Positions 46,350-57,718 of a DNA stretch of 64,000 nucleotides are shown here, piece by piece. Source of the stretch: Diphasiastrum complanatum (taxonomy: Eukaryota; Streptophyta; Lycopodiopsida; Lycopodiales; Lycopodiaceae); the NCBI GenBank assembly GCA_029204225.1, contig CM055108.1, positions 21,211,644-21,275,643 on the forward strand, written 5' to 3'. Within the stretch, counting starts at the first letter, position 1. Every line of letters begins with the position of its first letter. The notes beneath the pieces were generated by a model. It was given only the letters and a program-made list of their open reading frames with translations, had not been told where the DNA came from and ran no database searches. The position numbers were made by a program, and so were the translations under genes.

Positions 46350-47006
46350 GGATCTGTACTTGCTGAAAAGATAGAAAAAATTGTGCTGACAAACTGCATG
46401 CTGAAAAATATAGTTTGCTTCCACCACTCCCCCTCAGGATTGACTCGGGAGTGTAGAGCTTCAGCATTAAACAATCTCAACAAAGAATCCTTGCTGATCC
46501 ACAGGTTTTGTAATCTCTTTTGAAAGTAGAATAAGTTATCCTGGTTTGATAATCTTTGTGTGACGGTAGAAAAATCCAGCATCTTGATAAAAGTGAGGAA
46601 TGAAACCTCTTCCTTTTTTTATCTTTATGGGAATGAAACCCATTATTGAGGAATGTAACCTCCATGATTGAAAGGTCTTCAAGAACTGGCCCTGTCATAT
46701 CAAAGATGTAATTGAGGAATAAAACCATTTTTTATTCTAATCTTTATGGGAATAAAACCCCTTTTTGAGGAATGTAACCTCTTTGCTCAGACGGCTTTGA
46801 CAGAATCTTGGATAGCAAAAAAATCGATATTGATAGCTTAAGACAATGTCTCAAAACATAAAAACTTTTCACACATACAATGAACTCATTTCAAATTGAT
46901 TATTAGATCTTGAAAGACCTGAAATGGTGACCAAAACTTCAAATGTAACAAATGACAAATCTATTTCACACAGTAGATTCAAGATAGCATGTCAGGTTTA
47001 TAACCC
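46350..47006 (-). other. Short internal region between polypurine tract and primer-binding site
   Basis: About 660 bases with no gag or pol. It contains a repeated phrase TTTATGGGAATGAAACCC and TGAGGAATGTAACCTC (46615-46670 and 46740-46790). Either an internally deleted element or a small non-autonomous one. Confidence 0.55.
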
Positions 47007-47018
47007 GCTCTGATATCA
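47007..47018 (-). other. Primer-binding site-like motif
   Basis: Minus strand TGATATCAGAGC, one base from the usual copia site. The sequence beyond it (47021 onward) would be the end of an LTR but does not match copy B clearly. Confidence 0.65.
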
Positions 47019-47639
47019 AGTTGGAAGAATATGAATTTATTTTCTTCTCGGTGCGTGCACTACTAGTGACTTAGTAGGCAAACACAAGAACAGAGTAAAT
47101 TTGGCGAAAGCGATGAGCAGACAGTTAGACAAGTCAATGAAGAAACAAAATGTTTCTAATTACAAAGCTTTGCTAGCTTTCAGCCCTCTGTCTAACGAAG
47201 ATGTTTGCAAACATGAAAGTCAAGAGACACGAAGCACGAAAGTTTTGCGAACACCTGACGAAAAGACACAAACACAAAAGATTCGCAAACAAAAATATTT
47301 TGCGGTCCAACATGAGAAAGTCAGACGACGGAAACGAAACCAATGATGCAACATGAAAAACATCGCAAAAAATCCTTTCTGCTCATGCTCCAAAGAGTAC
47401 CAGCAAAGATCATGCAAGTACCCAGAAGTACAGATGTCTGATCTGATGGCATGATGTTAGCAGATACACTCTAGGTCGTTGCTAATCTGCCACTCTTGTA
47501 ATTTTTTGATTATTTGTAGATGCTTAATCACTCTAATCTTAAAGCTACATAGAGTGACTATATACTTACTGGATGATACTTGACACATACAGAATATACA
47601 TAGAAAACAATCTGATGCTTGTAAGCAATCAAGACGAAG

Positions 47640-47796
47640 ACAAGAAGTCCGCTTGCGTGTGAGACGTGTTCTGTGATCAGGATCCATAGTAATCCACAAG
47701 TCCACTAGTAAGCGAGACGTCCACTAGTAAGCAAGACATCCACTTGTGAGAGAACTGTATTTCTCTCACGCCAACGCACTGGATAGATCTGCATGC
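47640..47796 (+). repeat. Repeat unit with an inverted partner at 49293-49445
   Basis: Contains GAAGTCCGCTTGCGTGTGAG, the GATCAGGATCCATAG phrase, AAGTCCACTAGTAAGC and GAGAGAACTGTATTTCTCTC. The same order appears in reverse complement at 49293-49445, diverged in places. If the inversion described for 48356-49658 is undone, the two become direct repeats flanking the copia remnant, as LTR fragments would. Confidence 0.7.
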
Positions 47797-48355
47797 AGTG
47801 AGTGTATCCATTGCCACAAGAAGGGTCATGCAGCCATGGATTTCTTCCAGAACCCAAGAAACAAATCAGCACATAACAGATAGGAGAACAAAAACAATTC
47901 ATCCTATGTCGAGGAGCTGGCGATTCTAGATTCAGGAGCCATCTCACACTTTGTGACATCAAGACGAATAATGTCGGATTTCAGAAGTGAAGATCCTTCA
48001 AGATTCATAGTTCTTGGAGATGGATCTAAGCATCAAGTGAATGGTATTGGTTCACTATCGCTCAACACCAATGGCAGAGACAGACGGCTCAAAGATGTTC
48101 TATTTGTGCCTATACTACAACAAGACTTGCTTTCTGTAACAAGAATAGCAGATGCAGGGATGCGTGTGACGTTTTCTGACGAAGCATGCAACAAGATTAG
48201 TTGATGCCAATACCAATACTTTAATCGCTGAAGGTAGAAGGAAAGGAAATATATATTATCTAAAGGTATGCCTACCTGCAGATTAGGTGCATCAGACTCA
48301 TGATGACCAGCCAGACACTCTGTGGCATAGGAGACTCTGCCACATGAACTCAATG
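47797..48355 (+). pseudogene. pol: Copia zinc knuckle, protease and pre-integrase start, element E
   Basis: Plus strand: a CCHC-like knuckle CIHCHKKGHAAMD near 47806-47850, the protease active site AILDSGAISHFVTSRR near 47925-47970 with DSG intact, LGDGSKHQVNGIGSLSLNTN, LKDVLFVPILQQDLLSVTRI, then after a stop near 48204 a run to LWHRRLCHMNSM, the histidine half of the GAG-pre-integrase zinc site. The frame leaves copia at 48355, inside that site. The cysteine half lies on the other strand at 49440-49658. Gag N-terminus and everything after the integrase start are missing. Confidence 0.85.
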
Positions 48356-49046
48356 CATTTCTATGTCAGTGATTCACACAACGATATTGCAGCTATGTAC
48401 AAATGTATTGTCCATCCAATTATTTGATACACATATTTTATTGTGCCATTCATTTCTGTTACTGCAAGAATGCTATTCTTTATGTCTTGTTTCTGCTTAG
48501 TGCATGGTGATCTATGACACCTCAGTCGCTGGCTTTAATCTCTTGCATTTGTGACTGTTAAGTAGCAATTGTGTCCACTGATCACAAGTAGTTCTACACA
48601 CAATTAGAATGATTCATACACTAGCAATGACATTCTTAAACACACACTGTACATGACCCATTCATGCTCGCTCACACTAATGACTCACACAGTTCATTCA
48701 TTTACAACAAGTGAGACAGACAGTGTAGATGCCTTCGCATATCGATTTTTTTCCTTTCAGATAGATTGCCAGTAATAGGTTCATAACCTTTACAGATTGG
48801 TAATTAGCCTTGTGAAGCACGTGGTTACGTCCGCTACTGTTTTGTGCTCACTTGCATTATTGACTTGTATATTTTGTTATACTTAATCTGATTACAGTTT
48901 TGTCTGTTTTTGCGTTCAGATTCATGTCAATATTGTAATGCTTTTCTACGTTTTGTCTGGTTGTCTGATTGACTGTTGAGAAGAGTAGATGATCTTTCAC
49001 GGTCATGAAACTATCGTGAAACAGTCGTGAAAGCGAAGCAATCATG
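48356..49046 (+). repeat. A-family LTR fragment, copy C (plus)
   Basis: Reverse complement of the part of copy B below 45450 (for example the phrase AATACATTTGTACATAGCTG of B near 45389, and TAAAGGTTATGAACCTA near 45017) and of 1490-1700 in copy A. It lacks the first ~890 bases of the LTR, which are exactly the part present in copy D. A 14-bp direct repeat, ACTCAATGCATTTC, lies at 48348-48361 and 49047-49060. Confidence 0.8.
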
Positions 49047-49292
49047 ACTCAATGCATTTCAGATGGAGTTCAGATGTGGTCGCTGGACACTACCAGCTGA
49101 ATCACTCCTATAGTCCTCCAGAATGTAGTCAGACACTACTAATCCACGTTTACAAAATAATGCAGCATTCAACAAATTCAACCAATGTGCGAAATTGAAA
49201 TGAACGTGAGAATCAGACACACGAATAATAGAAGACACATTTGTATTCAAGATCATACATCATAAATTGACATGTGCACAATGGCTACGAGA
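49047..49292. other. Unassigned stretch inside the inverted segment
   Basis: About 250 bases. A minus-strand open frame (49059-49256) has no recognisable domain. Nothing else is seen. Confidence 0.4.
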
Positions 49293-49445
49293 TCATCTAT
49301 TGATTTATTTTTTATTCTTCAAGCACTGCATGCAGATCCACGCAGTGCGTTGGCATGAGAGAAATACAGTTCTCTCACGAGTGGATGTCTTGCTTACTAG
49401 CGGACTTGTGGGACACTATGGATCCTGATCACAAAACACGTCTCG
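49293..49445 (-). repeat. Inverted partner of 47640-47796
   Basis: Shares the TTCTCTCACGAGTGGATGTC, GGATCCTGATCACAAAACAC and GACGGACTTCTTGTCTG phrases with the reverse complement of 47640-47796. Confidence 0.7.
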
Positions 49446-49658
49446 CATGCAGACGGACTTCTTGTCTGTATTTACATTGAATGGTCCCTAGATGTCAGAA
49501 TGCACTAACTCCATAATCTTAGTCGTTCTATAGGAGCCTTTGATGAATGGTGTGCATGACATCTTGCCCTTCAAACATGCATCACAGGTGGTCAAACTGG
49601 TTGCATTCGAGATGCTGACCCCTGTTATCGCTCCATGGTGGCTTGCTTGGTAAAGTGC
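49440..49658 (-). pseudogene. pol: Copia pre-integrase cysteine half and integrase start
   Basis: Minus strand: ALYQASHHGAITGVSISNAT, TCDACLKGKMSCTPF with the two zinc-binding Cys, then TTKIMELVHSDI, which carries the first catalytic Asp of integrase, a TAG and GPFNVNTDKK. It lacks the histidine half (WHRRLCH), which is found on the opposite strand ending at 48355. The two halves join in frame if the segment between is flipped. Confidence 0.85.
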
Positions 49659-50548
49659 CATTGAGCTACTATAAATATAAGTCACTAACATAGAAATGTC
49701 AACTGTTGGTAGCTACTATAGAAAAACAACATGAATCCGTAGCAGTGTGCCACAATGTAGAATACTGCAAGACAATAAGTGATGGAAGGCCGAAACATCA
49801 CAGTAGCAATACTACATGAATCAGCTGCTATTGCCTGTTGCAGGAAGAACGTGAACGTTGAGCAGGTCTGCCTCTAACTTTTTTTCAATCACTCATTTAC
49901 ATATATAGCAACTTGAAGATCTTGTGATATCTTAACTTTACAATTACAAGATAGTTAACAGCTGCTAAACTGATCAATAGATCGGTTCATTGTTGGAGTG
50001 TGAAGACGTAATGATGTGATACTTGGATCTATTGTAAATTTGCAGATGGACGACGCGACACTCCTTGGCTTTTTGGCCTTTTCCTTTAGATAAGGACAAC
50101 CTTCGGCATTTGTAGGACACCGTCGACATTTGTAGGACACCTTCGCAATTTTAAAGACAAGTGTTGCATTTGTTGCCTGTCATAAACTGCGTGTAAAAAT
50201 GCAGTGTCGTATTTTTCGGCTGTTAGAGATTGCATGTAAAAATGCAGTGTCGCATTTTTTGCATTTGTCGCATGTTCAAATTTGCTTGTATTTTTGCAGA
50301 TTATGCAATTGTCCCCTTTTTGTAAGTGTCGCAAAATACTTAGCCGCTTAGGATGGCCTGAGGGCAAAAAGGCGACAGTGTCGGAAATTTCAGCGACAGT
50401 GTCGAATTTTTTGCCTGTGGAAATTCTTGAGTAAAAATGCAGACTGTAGCGACACACGAGTAAAAATGCAGAGTTGTTTTGCCAACAGTTTTGTAGGAAG
50501 GTAATAAACAGATCCTCATTACCAATTGAATTTCAGGGAAGTTCCAAC
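49659..50548 (-). repeat. A-family LTR fragment, copy D (minus)
   Basis: Closely matches copy B from 45450 to 46336; starts in element sense TGTTGGAACTTCCCTG at 50548 and breaks off near 49666, precisely where copy C takes up. It interrupts a copia integrase whose core lies at 50549-50760. Confidence 0.82.
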
Positions 50549-50760
50549 AACACAAGGATCTATTCTTCCTCTCGGCCACCCCATTTTGAGAAGGGGAATA
50601 GGCACAAGAGAACTCCTTTTTGATGCCTTCTTGCTCACAATAGTCATGGAATTTGTTGGAGATGTACTCTCCACCTCCATCACTCCTCAAAGCTTTGATC
50701 TTAAAAGAGAATTGCTTCTCAACATATGCTTGAATATGAGAAAATAATCATACACCATGG
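50549..50760 (-). pseudogene. pol: Copia integrase core fragment
   Basis: Minus strand: FSHIQAYVEKQFSFKIKALR, SDGGGEYISNKFHDYCEQEG with the second catalytic Asp, and SPSQNGVAERKNRSLC with the catalytic Glu, then the LTR of copy D. The part before it in the protein (with the first Asp) is at 63769-64000, on the far side of gypsy G2. One copia integrase has thus been opened by G2 on one side and by the A-family LTR on the other. Confidence 0.88.
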
Positions 50761-50769
50761 ATTTTGCTG

Positions 50770-50869
50770 TCAAGAAGTAAAAAATTTCCACCTTCTCCTC
50801 CTAAGTCGTTTGTAGCACGGAAAGCGGGCTCGAACCTAGGAGCCGTGAAGATGCTTGCAAAACAAAGAG
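50770..50869 (-). other. Stretch with Pol III B-box-like motif
   Basis: Minus strand contains GGTTCGAGCCCGCTTTCC, close to the tRNA T-arm/B-box consensus GGTTCGANTCC, followed about 45 bases later by a T-run. No A box is evident. It lies between the copia integrase and the gypsy LTR and could be a fragment of a tRNA-derived SINE, or chance. Confidence 0.3.
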
Positions 50870-51651
50870 TGTTAACATCCACTTCTACTTGCAAACAAAT
50901 AGCATTCCAACCAAAACATCACCAAGATAAGCTAACCATTAACTCTATCTCTCTCACTTCTCTCACATTCTATTCCAACACACTCACACACACACTCTTC
51001 CACCCACTCTCACTCTAACATCCAATCTACTCTTTTTAACCACACTCTCTAGCTTAACTAGAAATAGAAACACTCAAAGAGGAAGCACTTATGCTAAAAT
51101 GGGGCTAAAATAGCAAGAACTTAAGCAAATATGCATACTACGCAAAGTCACACTAAATTTAGCCAAACACCAAAATTAGCACAAGTGGACCCAAAATGGC
51201 AGCACTTAGCTCTCATGCATTAAGGATACAAATTATTTAGAAGGGGCTTCTCTTTATAGAAGCTTGTGGAGTGTCCTTTCCACATTTACTTATGGGACTA
51301 GGAATTTCAAGTCTCAATATAGAATGCAAGTTCTTTTTAGAATCTTGACATTGACTTTTGCATACTTTTTTAAGTCTAAGTTTAAATCTTGAGACTTGCA
51401 AAAATTGGTTTCCTGTCTCCTAGTGACTAATGGCACCACAAGTTGGACTTATGCATGCAGGGTGCCATACTTGGGGCCTAACGCAACTTATCTACTGACG
51501 GCTCTTCAAGATGGGCTTATACACGCAGGATGTCATGCTTGGGCCATTAATTATGCAAAATTGATATTTACATTAGCTTCATCCCTATAAGGTACTACTT
51601 TCCTGAGTTCTCCCAAGCTCCATTGAAATGCCCCTTGGGCCTTGTATTCCG
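50870..51651 (-). repeat. 3' LTR of Ty3/gypsy element G2
   Basis: Homologous to 15960-16737 of G1. In sense it starts CGGAATACAAGG (TG in G1, CG here) right after the polypurine tract. Of the two, only the last ~220 bases (51430-51651) recur at 63541-63763. Confidence 0.7.
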
Positions 51652-51675
51652 GCCCCCACACTCTCCCGCTGCTAA
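51652..51675 (-). other. Polypurine tract of G2
   Basis: Minus strand GCGGGAGAGTGTGGGGGC, corresponding to the tract at 16738 in G1. Confidence 0.65.
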
Positions 51676-51698
51676 ATGGTTGCCAGTCCCATGGCAAT

Positions 51699-54662
51699 TC
51701 ACTTGAATAGGGCTTCCTGCAGCTCGGCGTCCTGCGCTTCATTGGTCTTGCGGATTTCCTGGATGAGTTTTCCGTAACCCTCCAGTGCTTAGGCTCGTAT
51801 AGTGTTGTCATCCTTGAGAGGCCCGAACACATGGGAGCTATGGGGCAACCATTGGGAGCGTTGCCGCTCTTCCACTCGCGCTGCATGTTGGGATGTCGTC
51901 ATTGCTGCTCGGTAATAAATTCTTGCCATGGTTAACTGGTCCTTTCGTTTAAGACTAGGGAAAGGAGTGTTGGGATCAAAAAACAAGGGACCCAAGGAGC
52001 GATTCCAATGGAATTCGAGAGTACTAAGGAAAACAAGTTCCTTGCAATTGAGCATTGCTTGTCACACCATGGAATCAACCGATTGGTGGTGCCTGTGATG
52101 AAACTGCTCCAAGGCGTACTGGAAATTTGCTTGGTTCTTCCAAGTCCTGGAGTTTGGAATGATGGGCCAGTTTGGTGGTGCACTGGCATCCTCCTGTTTT
52201 TCGGGCCACGTTGCTCTTCTGGGGATGGGTAGATAGCGGGGATTCACGGGTAGATACCTGGGAATCCGAAAATATTCGTCCAAGACTTTTTTGTCATCCT
52301 TGAAGAGGTCGTTGCGCCATATGGGTTGGGGTGCCAGCTGCGCGGAGATCTGTTCTTCCTTGCCTTTGATTTCGGAGCATGGCAACACATATCCCCCTCG
52401 CATCTCGTCTTCTGGATAAGTGGCCTCGTACTCTTGGATGGATTCTTCTAGTGACTTTGGTTTTTTAAATATAGTTCTGGCTCTAGGTGGGGTTATGCCG
52501 TAGCTTGGCCTTGTTGTGCGTGAACCACCAGGGGATAGAATGTCCGGTGTGGCGGCAGCCGCAGATGGGTCTTCCTCGAGAATGTCGTCAATAGAAAAGG
52601 ATGCATCAAAGTCAACATGGGCCGGGTTGGAGGCTTGTGCGCTGGCTGGTGGGGCGCTTTAAGGTGTGGCAGGAGGTTCTCTGGTCGCAAGCAAAGCATC
52701 AAGCTGTTTTTCTAGCTCTTCATTCTGTTTCTCCATTCCAGTAAGTACCTCAATGAATGGCTGGATATATTCAGATTGTTGAGCTTGAAAATTCTGCAAC
52801 GTTGTATGACAAGTCTGAAGTTTGGCTAAGAGCTCATTGTATGTTTCTACAGGGACCGGAGATGAATTTGGTTGCGGTGAAACTGAAAGATAGAAATAAA
52901 TCATTTGTTTTTGTTGTCGCACATTTTTTTCCAGGTTTTGATGACCGCTTCTTTTCCAAGAGTTGTATTGATTTGGCGTGAGGTCCGCTGCTTTTCTGCC
53001 TGGAGTTGGACGTCATGGTGTTTCTGTGCCTGTTGCAATGTTGAGGCCAGTTGTTGGTGTGATTGGATGCTAGAACACATTGCATCCATTTCTTGTTGCA
53101 TCATGGCCATCTGCATCCTTGCGTGATCAGCTTCTTGTTGCTTTTTGTTGGTTATGGAGCTCAAGGTCATGTTTAGCTTTCATTGCTGACTCCGCTCGGT
53201 GATGGTGGTGGAGTCGATCTTGCAACAACCAGTTGAGATCCCTAATCAGGTTGTGCGCATGAGAAAGTGCACTGGCTACTGGGACATCAACCTCCTCTGG
53301 TGGCTTGCCAAAATCTGGGATCGTGTGGATGGCTCTAGATGGGACTGCTTGAGCCTCTACGTTCTGAGGGAGATTCTTATCGTACACATTGGGGGGGTCG
53401 GCTCCATCAGGGTATCCCATATAGGTGTGCGTGGGCGACCCTTCTCCTTGATCAAGAATGATAATCTCTTTCCCTTGAGTGTCTGGAGCCTCTTTGGAGG
53501 TATCTGCTACCATGGAATCTTTAGGTTGATCTTCGATCGTTGTGTGCCTTGGTGGTGAGTTGATCTCTGTTGGAATCCAGGGTAGAGGGGGAAGCTAAAA
53601 AGATGGCTTCCGCTTGAGTAGCTCATGGAGTCAGCTGCTCTGCCTTGAAGGGCTAGTTGGAATAGCCATTGCTGCTGCTGGTGATGTTGCTTCATCCATT
53701 AGCATGGATTCCAACTGCATGGCAAAAGGATGTTTGGGCGAGTTGGGTGTGGCTTGGACTGCTGCATGTGCCGAAAGGTGTTGGACTGCTTGCTTCCAAT
53801 CCTTATCCTCTAGCGTGGACTTCTTAGATTTTGCCTTAGAAGACATGGCCTCAATGGGAGATTCTACTGGAAAGTCCGTTGAAGGATCAATTAGGTCGCC
53901 CGCTTGGTGTATTGCTAGTTGAGTGAGAAGTGGTCCCACTGCAGCCTGCTTCTTTGGAGAGAGAAGGGCCTTAAAATTTTCTTCTTGGACTAGGTGAGCC
54001 CAACTATAGTTGTATCCATCTGGCTCAGTAATAGCAGCTAGTAGGTACATAAAGAAGATCATTGAAATGCGAGCCTTTCTTGACCTTGCCACCTGAAAAA
54101 AGTTGACTACGAAGGTAGCAGCTCCTTGAAGAACTTCATCAATGATGGTTTCAAGTAATAGGCCATCATTCGTGCACCATGCCTTTTTAGTAATGTCCAT
54201 ATACTTTTCGACTTTCACAGCCCTTGTCTTGTGTGCGGACATGTGCCTTGGTCCGTCAGGAATGCCAATTGCCATAAGAGCTTCTGTGGCAAATGAGACG
54301 GTGTGTGTCACTTGGTTCAGCCTGTACTTGAAGCTCGGAATATCCGGAACGGTTGAGTGGAATGCATATTCCACAATGATCATGAATTGGCATACAGGAG
54401 GAGAATAGTCTTGAAATCCGCAGGTCTTCAACAGGGGCTCCCCTGATTTCCACCATTTCCATGCCTCATATTGTTTTGGCACTGGGAAAAGTTCTGGTAT
54501 GGCTGGCTTTTCCTCCATCATTTCGTCATCTGATCCGCTTGGAGTGAGATCCTCTTCTCCCGCAATGAAATCTGGGTCCAAGTCTTGTGTGAGCTTGAGC
54601 TTTTTGACTGGTCGTGTAGGATCAATTATGGCTTTGCCTTTATCTTTATCCTCCTTCACCAT
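51699..54662 (-). pseudogene. Long 3' accessory reading frame of G2 (~987 codons)
   Basis: One reading frame from the ATG at 54662 to the TGA at 51699-51701, broken by several stops (near 53631, 53583, 52659, 52062, 51789) and one pair of compensating frameshifts (about 53127 and 52922). The first ~340 residues are open: basic-acidic start (MVKEDKDKGKAI), then a globular part with FPVPKQYEAWKWWKSGEPLL, FMIIVEYAFHSTVPDIPSFK and ARISMIFFMYLLAAITEPDG. The middle (about 53200-52700) is Gln-rich and looks like coiled coil (MAMMQQEMDAMCSSIQSHQQ, GMEKQNEELEKQLDALL). No signal peptide, clear membrane anchor or furin-like site is seen. It follows integrase on the same strand, the env/accessory position in plant Ty3 elements. 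I do not recognise the family; G1 carries remnants of the same protein. Confidence 0.75.
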
Positions 54663-54689
54663 CTTGGCAAGTTTTAAGTCCAAAAAGTG

Positions 54690-55740
54690 CTTAATTGTCT
54701 AGAAATAGTAAGTTCAAAAGTGAAAAGGAGCAATAAAAGCTGCTAAATATAGCAAGTGAGCTTTGAGAATGAATGGATGACCTTTATGACTACTAGATTG
54801 TGCTTTGGGGATGCTGGAAAATTTCTAGAAAATTTCGGCAGCATGTCTCTAGCAAGTGTGAGTTTTGAATGGATCCCACCTCCTTATATAGACCCCGCCC
54901 CTCCAAATTTGGGGAACCAAGATGTTAGATATCAATTCGACTAAAACAGACAATGGTGATAGAGGCAAACCAAGATTAGGTCATTCACACATGTGGGGCT
55001 CCAAAACAGTGCTAAAAATGGCCAAAAAACTTAGTTCAACTCAAAAAATCACTAAATCTCTATTTTTGGGAGTCTGGCTGGGGATCTTGGGTCGCCAATT
55101 GGGCAGTAGTTTTAGCATAGAAAGATGTGCAAAATATCAAGGGGGCGAACCATGATGTCATTTTCACACATGTGGGGAGCCTGTTTAGTGATTTTTGAAA
55201 AATGGGTCCCCAACAAAAATTGGCTGGGAGTCATGGTGTGCCTCACTCATTGTTGATAGAGCATAATATGAGGAGTCTACTGTGAAGAGGAAGAGGCAAC
55301 ATCTCAAAAAGACAAGCCTATAGGTGGGTTTAAGTGATTATTACTATTTTTGGTCTACAGGGTTGGGATTCAGGGTTCATAGTTCCCCTGACTCAATTTA
55401 GACTTATCAAGATGTGTTCTAGCCATGGTCAAATAGGAGAATCAAGACAATGAAAATTGGGAGAGATATTGAGGTTTTTGTCTCCGCTAGTGACTTGTGT
55501 TGTTCAACTTGGCTGAATAGTGAAGGGCTTGGAACTGTTCCGATCATTGGCAAATGGTATTTCCTTCACTAGCACTGATTTTGGCACTGAGTTCAATTTT
55601 TTTTTTTTTTGGATCCAATGCTTCACTTTGTTGCACAATACTATATTTGGTCGCCTTCAACGTCCTTACTTGTAACCTGTACTAACTCCATGAACCATGT
55701 AGATTGTTTTTTCGTCCCTAGAGATACTCTACTCTCTACA
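54690..55740. other. Spacer between accessory frame and integrase of G2
   Basis: About 1 kb without coding sequence. Between 54950 and 55390 phrases such as GAGGCAAACCAAGATTAGG and GGGGGCGAACCATG with CACACATGTGGGG recur, resembling the tandem repeats at 62.7-63.5 kb. From 55397 it matches G1 17425-17920, which shows that the G1 deletion ends here. It may carry the promoter or splice acceptor of the accessory frame. Confidence 0.55.
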
Positions 55741-55747
55741 CATAACA

Positions 55748-56810
55748 TCACTCCTTGTACATTGTATCACAAAAAGACAGACAAATAGAAGAACTGTTCA
55801 TAAACCACTGGGAAAATCCAAAGAAAGGCAAAAAAAAAATAATCATACAAAGAAAAAATGATGAAGGATATACAGTGGGAGGTAAGTGGTAATAGCGCCT
55901 TAGCCGACTACCATTTACCAAGGTGGGTAAAAGGTCACCCTCCAGTGTGGCCAATTGAACTATGCCATTCTCGAATATTTTCATTACTTGGTAGGGACCG
56001 AGGCCTGAAAATTTCAATTTGCCTTTCGTGACCTTGCTCTGATACATTAATGCTAGGTCACCTTTGTGTAAGTCCTTTTGTTTTAGGACATGGTCATGCC
56101 AGGCTTTGCGGCGTTTCTTTTCGGTGTGCAATGCATGCAAGGCAATGGTTCGGATTTCACATAAATTCATCAATAAGCCTAATCGACGTTGGGTAGACTT
56201 ACTTGTGTCTAATCATTCCATCACGGCTACTCTTAGGCTAGGGACAATGAACTCAGCAGGCATTACAGCCTCGAGTCCATAGACTAGTTGAAATGGGGTA
56301 TGGCCAGTGGCAAGCTTATAGGTTGTTCGAAATGCCCATAAAGATGCTTGGAGTTTATGTTCCCAATCGGACGTACTGGCTTCCACGGTCTTTGTGATAA
56401 TATTGCACAAAATCTTGTTGGAAGATTCGGCCTGTCCATTACATCGGGGATAATAAGGCGTACTCTTGTGATAAACCACAAGGAATTCAGCTAGGAGTAT
56501 TCATATTGTTTCATTTAGGAAATGAGTTCCGCGATCACTCACAAGTTCTAAAGGGCATCGGAAGCGCGTGATGATGCTCTCATAGAGAAACTTAGCTGTG
56601 TCGGCTACATTGGCTACTCTAATGGGCTTCGCTTCTACCCACTGTAAAATAATCTGTTGCCACTATAATATATCGGGCTTGACTTCCTCTAGCGGCTAGG
56701 TGGATGGGACCAACATAATCTATGCCCCATTTTTCGAAAGGATTTTCTGCTATGATAGGCTTTAAAGGCATAAACCCAGATTTTCTCGTTTTGTGGCTCT
56801 TTGGCACACA
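55748..56810 (-). pseudogene. pol: Gypsy integrase, G2
   Basis: DDE integrase. From 56807 down: ENPFEKWGIDYVGPIHLAAR, YIIVATDYFT (first Asp), a frameshift near 56640, then WVEAKPIRVANVADTAKFLY, LELVSDRGTHFLNE (second Asp), a stop, then YHKSTPYYPRCNGQAESSNK (Glu). The C-terminal module keeps KFSGLGPYQV (GPY/F) and SRLRRYYHL, ending at a stop at 55748 after a hydrophobic tail; no chromodomain. All three catalytic residues are present, but a frameshift and at least one in-frame stop break the protein. Confidence 0.88.
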
Positions 56811-57718
56811 TCACAGTGTTTCACAAAGGTTGTCACATCACGGTGTAGGGTAGGCCACCAAAATCCTTCTTGGAGGACCTTTTGAGTAGTAGCGTTAGCG
56901 GCCAAGTGACCACCACCAATTCCTTCATGAGTTGTACTAATAATATGTTTTATTTCATGGTCCAGTAGGCATCTTCGAAGGATATGGTCTATCCCCATTC
57001 GATAAAGTTGTCCAGCTATTAAGCTATATGGGGTAGCTTTTATTATCAACTTTCGTTGATCTACGGAAGGTAGAAAAGGATCAGGTCGTGCCCTTACAAG
57101 ATATTCAACTATATCGGCAGCCCATTCTGGAACTACATCAGCATAAAAAATATGAGCATCCGGGAGTTCATCATCAACTCCCACTTCTTCTCGACATGTT
57201 GTCAATCTAGAAAGGTGATTAGCCAAATAATGTTGTTTTTCGGTCCTAACCACTATCCGAAGTTCAAACTCTTGAAGCTGTAAAAGCCATCGTGTAGTAC
57301 AGCCCGTTGTAGAAGGTCGATTTCCCAAGTATAACAATGGTTGATGGTCAACATAAAAGGTGAAAGGGTTGGCCAAAAGGTAATGTCAAAATTTCTTAAT
57401 GCTAAAAATCATGGCAAGGGCCTCCCGTTCGGTGGTAGTGTATTTAACTTCGGCTTCAATGAGCTGACGGCTCACGAAGCGGATGGGGAAATCTTTCTTT
57501 TTCTCACCTGGTTGGGTCAACACGATCCCTATTGCATACTTAGATGCATCCGTGTGCACGTGAAATTCGATGCTCCAATTTGGAGACCGTAGGATTGGGG
57601 CGGTGACCAAGGCTTGCTTAATCTTCTCGAAGGCGTCTAGGGCTTCCTGTGTCCACTTAGGTTCAACAGTGAGCTGTAGAGAGGCAAGGCCAATAATGCA
57701 AATAGTAGTATGAAACAT
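56762..57718 (-). pseudogene. pol: RNase H and integrase zinc domain, G2
   Basis: RNase H: EFHVHTDASKYAIGIVLTQP with the catalytic Asp, VSRQLIEAEVKYTTTEREAL with the Glu, then a frameshift at about 57380 and NPFTFYVDHQPLLYL with the next Asp. The H2C2 zinc domain of integrase follows: HEGIGGGHLAANATTQKVLQ, FWWPTLHRDVTTFVKHCDVC. RNase H removes the RNA strand after first-strand synthesis. G1 has lost this entire block. The residues that define both domains are present; one frameshift separates the two open parts. Confidence 0.88.
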
